A program made the translations under genes and the position numbers. Below, piece after piece: positions 62,269-64,000 of a DNA stretch of 64,000 nt (position 1 is its first letter; each line of letters opens with the position of its first letter). The notes under the pieces are model-generated. The model was not told the DNA's origin. It saw only the letters and a list, made by a program, of their open reading frames with translations, and searched no databases. The DNA comes from Paenibacillus sp. GM2 (GTDB lineage: Bacteria > Bacillota > Bacilli > Paenibacillales > Paenibacillaceae): positions 2,489,930 through 2,553,929 of the forward strand of contig NZ_LN831279.1 in assembly GCF_900069005.2 (NCBI RefSeq). The letters run 5' to 3'.

Positions 62269-63503
62269 CGATAATGTCCTCCAATCTTGCCGGCCCGATC
62301 TCTAGCCTGGCCTGATGCCGTTAGCGATACCGCCCGGAGGATAGCGGAGTCTCCATATCTCCGCTTAATCTCATCCGTTGCTCTCTCGAGTGCCTGATAC
62401 TTGGGCCGCTCGTCAAACAAGGTCAATTGATAGGCGTCATCCGCCACTAATCCCGACAGGGTAACCCCTACCTTGCGTACAGGAAGATCGTCCCAATGCT
62501 TGCGGAACAGCACCATCACCGCCTCGTAGACCTGGTTAGTCACATTCGTCGGATCGGACAGCTTCAATTGCCTCGAAAATCCGGTTGGTCGGTCGAAATC
62601 CGCTCCTCGGCAGCTGATGCTAACCACACTGCCCATGAACCCTTTGTCCCGGCAACGCCGGCAGACGAGCTCGGTCAGCTCCAACAATGGAATGGCAATC
62701 GTCTCCAAGGAATAGTAATCCCGCGGCAGCGTCATCTCATGGCCAATAGATTTGACGCCTTGATGGCTATTCGGGTTGACGGGGGAAGGATCGATGCCGT
62801 TAGCCAGACGCCACAGCACCTCCCCATTCACTCCGAAGCGGGCTTTCATCCGCTGCATCGGCGCGTTGGCTAAATGACCGATGGTTGGCAGGCCCATATT
62901 CAGAAGATGCCGTTCCATCCGCGAACCAACCATCAGCAATTTCCGGATCGGCAGCGGCCAGAGCACCTCCTGAAGCTTATTCCGGGGAAGCAGATAGATG
63001 CCATCCGCATTCTTCTTGGCGAAGTTGTCGCAGGCCATCTTGCTCACCGCCTTGTTATAGCTGACTCCAAAACGGCAGTATACTCCTGTATTACGCAAAA
63101 TCTCAGCCTGAACCATACGGGCCAGAGTATCCGGGTCCCCGAATAAGGATAAGCTCCCGGTTATATCCAGATGCTGTTCATCAATACTGTAAGGCTCCAC
63201 CAGATCGGTAAATTGTCTCATAATCTCTGTTATCTGCAGCGATACATGAATGTATTTCTCCATTCTTGGTCTCATCACCACGAGCTCAGGACACTTCGCC
63301 AGCGCTGTTCCCACATTCTCAGCGGTCGTCACCCCGTACCGTTTGGCGATCGGACAAGCCGCCAGCACAATGCCGGAACGGCGTTCAGGATCACCTGCCA
63401 CGATCAACGGGCGGTCCTGATATTGCGGATGATCTGCCTTCTCCACACTGGCGTAGAACGACTGGCAGTCCCCCATCATAACGACGCGTTCCTTCTGCTT
63501 CAT
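62265..63503 (-). CDS. Y-family DNA polymerase, UvrX/YqjW (UmuC-like) type
   Basis: The 412-residue protein has the catalytic palm motifs MGDCQSFYASVEKA (first metal ligand) and EPYSIDEQHLDIT (SIDE motif), ERRSGIVLAACPIAKRYGV, and a helix-hairpin-helix zone (VGSRMERHLLNMGLPTIGHLA). A canonical beta-clamp binding motif QLTLF sits near residue 359. Such enzymes copy damaged DNA. It lies in an operon with an unknown gene before it (ATGA overlap) and YolD after it. LexA-type boxes precede the operon, so it is probably SOS-induced. Confidence 0.95.
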   Translation of the reverse strand: MKQKERVVMMGDCQSFYASVEKADHPQYQDRPLIVAGDPERRSGIVLAACPIAKRYGVTTAENVGTALAKCPELVVMRPRMEKYIHVSLQITEIMRQFTDLVEPYSIDEQHLDITGSLSLFGDPDTLARMVQAEILRNTGVYCRFGVSYNKAVSKMACDNFAKKNADGIYLLPRNKLQEVLWPLPIRKLLMVGSRMERHLLNMGLPTIGHLANAPMQRMKARFGVNGEVLWRLANGIDPSPVNPNSHQGVKSIGHEMTLPRDYYSLETIAIPLLELTELVCRRCRDKGFMGSVVSISCRGADFDRPTGFSRQLKLSDPTNVTNQVYEAVMVLFRKHWDDLPVRKVGVTLSGLVADDAYQLTLFDERPKYQALERATDEIKRRYGDSAILRAVSLTASGQARDRAGKIGGHYR

Positions 63504-63910
63504 GAGCCATCCCCTTCTTTTGCATCATTGACTTCCGGGAAGCCGACCGAAGAGACGCTCAGATAACTGCGAATCCTCTGCAGGATTTCCGCTTTGACAA
63601 GCCCCCACAGCATAGAAAACTCATAATGGTACCCTCGGCATAAATAGCTTGCCTCAACGCCAAGCACCGTCCGGCGCTCTTTATAGATCTTCATTCCATG
63701 CTGCCGCAGACCTTGTCTGGCCTGGGACAGCTCCTCCATTGCTGCCTTTTGCAGCGAATCAATTAGATCATCATATATCTCCGGCAGCTTCAACTCTGCC
63801 CGAACTACCGCTGCGCGATCCCGTTCCAGTACATCCAGAATCATCGGCAGCAGAACCGATTCTTTCACGAACCTCGCCTCTTCCGGCGTTTGCCAAGGAA
63901 TTGGACTCAT
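63500..63910 (-). CDS. Unknown protein, first gene of the SOS operon
   Basis: The 136-residue soluble protein (MSPIPWQTPEEARFVKESVL at the N terminus; GMKIYKERRTVLGVEASYLCRGYHYEFSMLWGLVKAEIL in the middle, quoted as landmarks) has no domain I recognise. It is mostly helical in appearance, with a conserved-looking YLCRGYHYEF segment. It overlaps the polymerase start by four bases (ATGA) and so is the lead gene of the operon behind the LexA-type boxes. A translesion-polymerase accessory role is an inference from context only. Confidence 0.8.
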   Translation of the reverse strand: MSPIPWQTPEEARFVKESVLLPMILDVLERDRAAVVRAELKLPEIYDDLIDSLQKAAMEELSQARQGLRQHGMKIYKERRTVLGVEASYLCRGYHYEFSMLWGLVKAEILQRIRSYLSVSSVGFPEVNDAKEGDGS

Positions 63911-63955
63911 CTCAGCCCACTTCGCACACTGTAAATCATAAACTCACCTTCTACA

Positions 63956-63999
63956 AGAACGTTTGTTCCTATTATATTCATGATACGAACAAATATTCC
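63956..63999 (-). promoter_or_regulatory. Two LexA/SOS boxes
   Basis: AGAACGTTTGTTCC (63956-63969) and CGAACAAATATTCC (63986-63999) match the Bacillus SOS box CGAAC-N4-GTTCG with one to three outer changes. They lie about 45 and 75 bases upstream of the unknown gene's start at 63910 and should bind LexA. Confidence 0.8.
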
Positions 64000-64000
64000 C

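Overview
This window is a stretch of chromosome from an endospore-forming, low-GC Gram-positive bacterium, most likely Paenibacillus or a close relative. The evidence is a complete spoIIIA operon embedded in the conserved Bacillales order (xseA, folD, nusB, yqhY, accC, accB, spoIIIAH to spoIIIAA, yqhV, efp, pepP, aroQ, yqhR, yqhQ), Bacillus-type Zur, MntR and Fnr regulators, strong AGGAGG ribosome-binding sites, and GTG or TTG starts. This assignment is inferred from gene content and protein resemblance; no database search was run.

Positions 1-19310 are housekeeping and sporulation. On the minus strand: exonuclease VII large subunit (cut by the window edge), FolD, NusB, an Asp23-type envelope cluster, biotin carboxylase and its carrier, the eight-gene channel complex SpoIIIAA-AH behind a sigma-E-type promoter, aspartate kinase, EF-P, an Xaa-Pro peptidase, AroQ and YqhR. 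YqhQ and YqhP are divergent on the plus strand. Positions 19527-30017 carry a patatin-like lipase, a secreted glycosyl-hydrolase-like protein, MntR, a CcdA-type thiol transporter, the zinc uptake system ZnuABC behind a Zur-type operator, MetG behind a T-box leader, YidD and Zur.

Positions 30535-41588 hold a large secreted copper-amine-oxidase-N-domain protein, a family 3 glycosidase, and a YesMN-type two-component system next to a three-gene carbohydrate ABC importer. Positions 41802-48926 form an anaerobic fermentation block: AdhE, PflB, PflA and a divergent Fnr with a C-terminal iron-sulfur motif. Several NGTGA-N6-TCACN sites surround it, and another lies upstream of the flavohemoglobin gene at 58324. 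Then come a ferrochelatase, a short FAD protein, an HxlR regulator, a sugar isomerase/dehydrogenase operon with an AraC regulator, and a TerC-family protein behind a yybP-ykoY manganese riboswitch. The end carries MsrAB, flavohemoglobin Hmp, two very short Crp/Fnr paralogues flanking a YitT-type membrane protein, and an SOS-type operon (unknown gene, Y-family polymerase, YolD) behind two LexA-type boxes.

The most unusual signals are non-coding. (1) A 21-base dyad, 6-base arms around 9 bases, occurs four times at 843-1025 and four times at 56869-57051; its arms covary between clusters (TAACGA/TCGTTA versus TAACGG/CCGTTA). (2) MITE-like elements have ends resembling TTCAAAAAGGTC; one splits spoIIIAG from spoIIIAH. 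(3) A degenerate 13-base tandem repeat lies beside the first dyad cluster. (4) Two tiny overlapping reading frames lie in the leader of the yitT-like gene. No RNA genes, CRISPR arrays, insertion sequences or prophage were seen.
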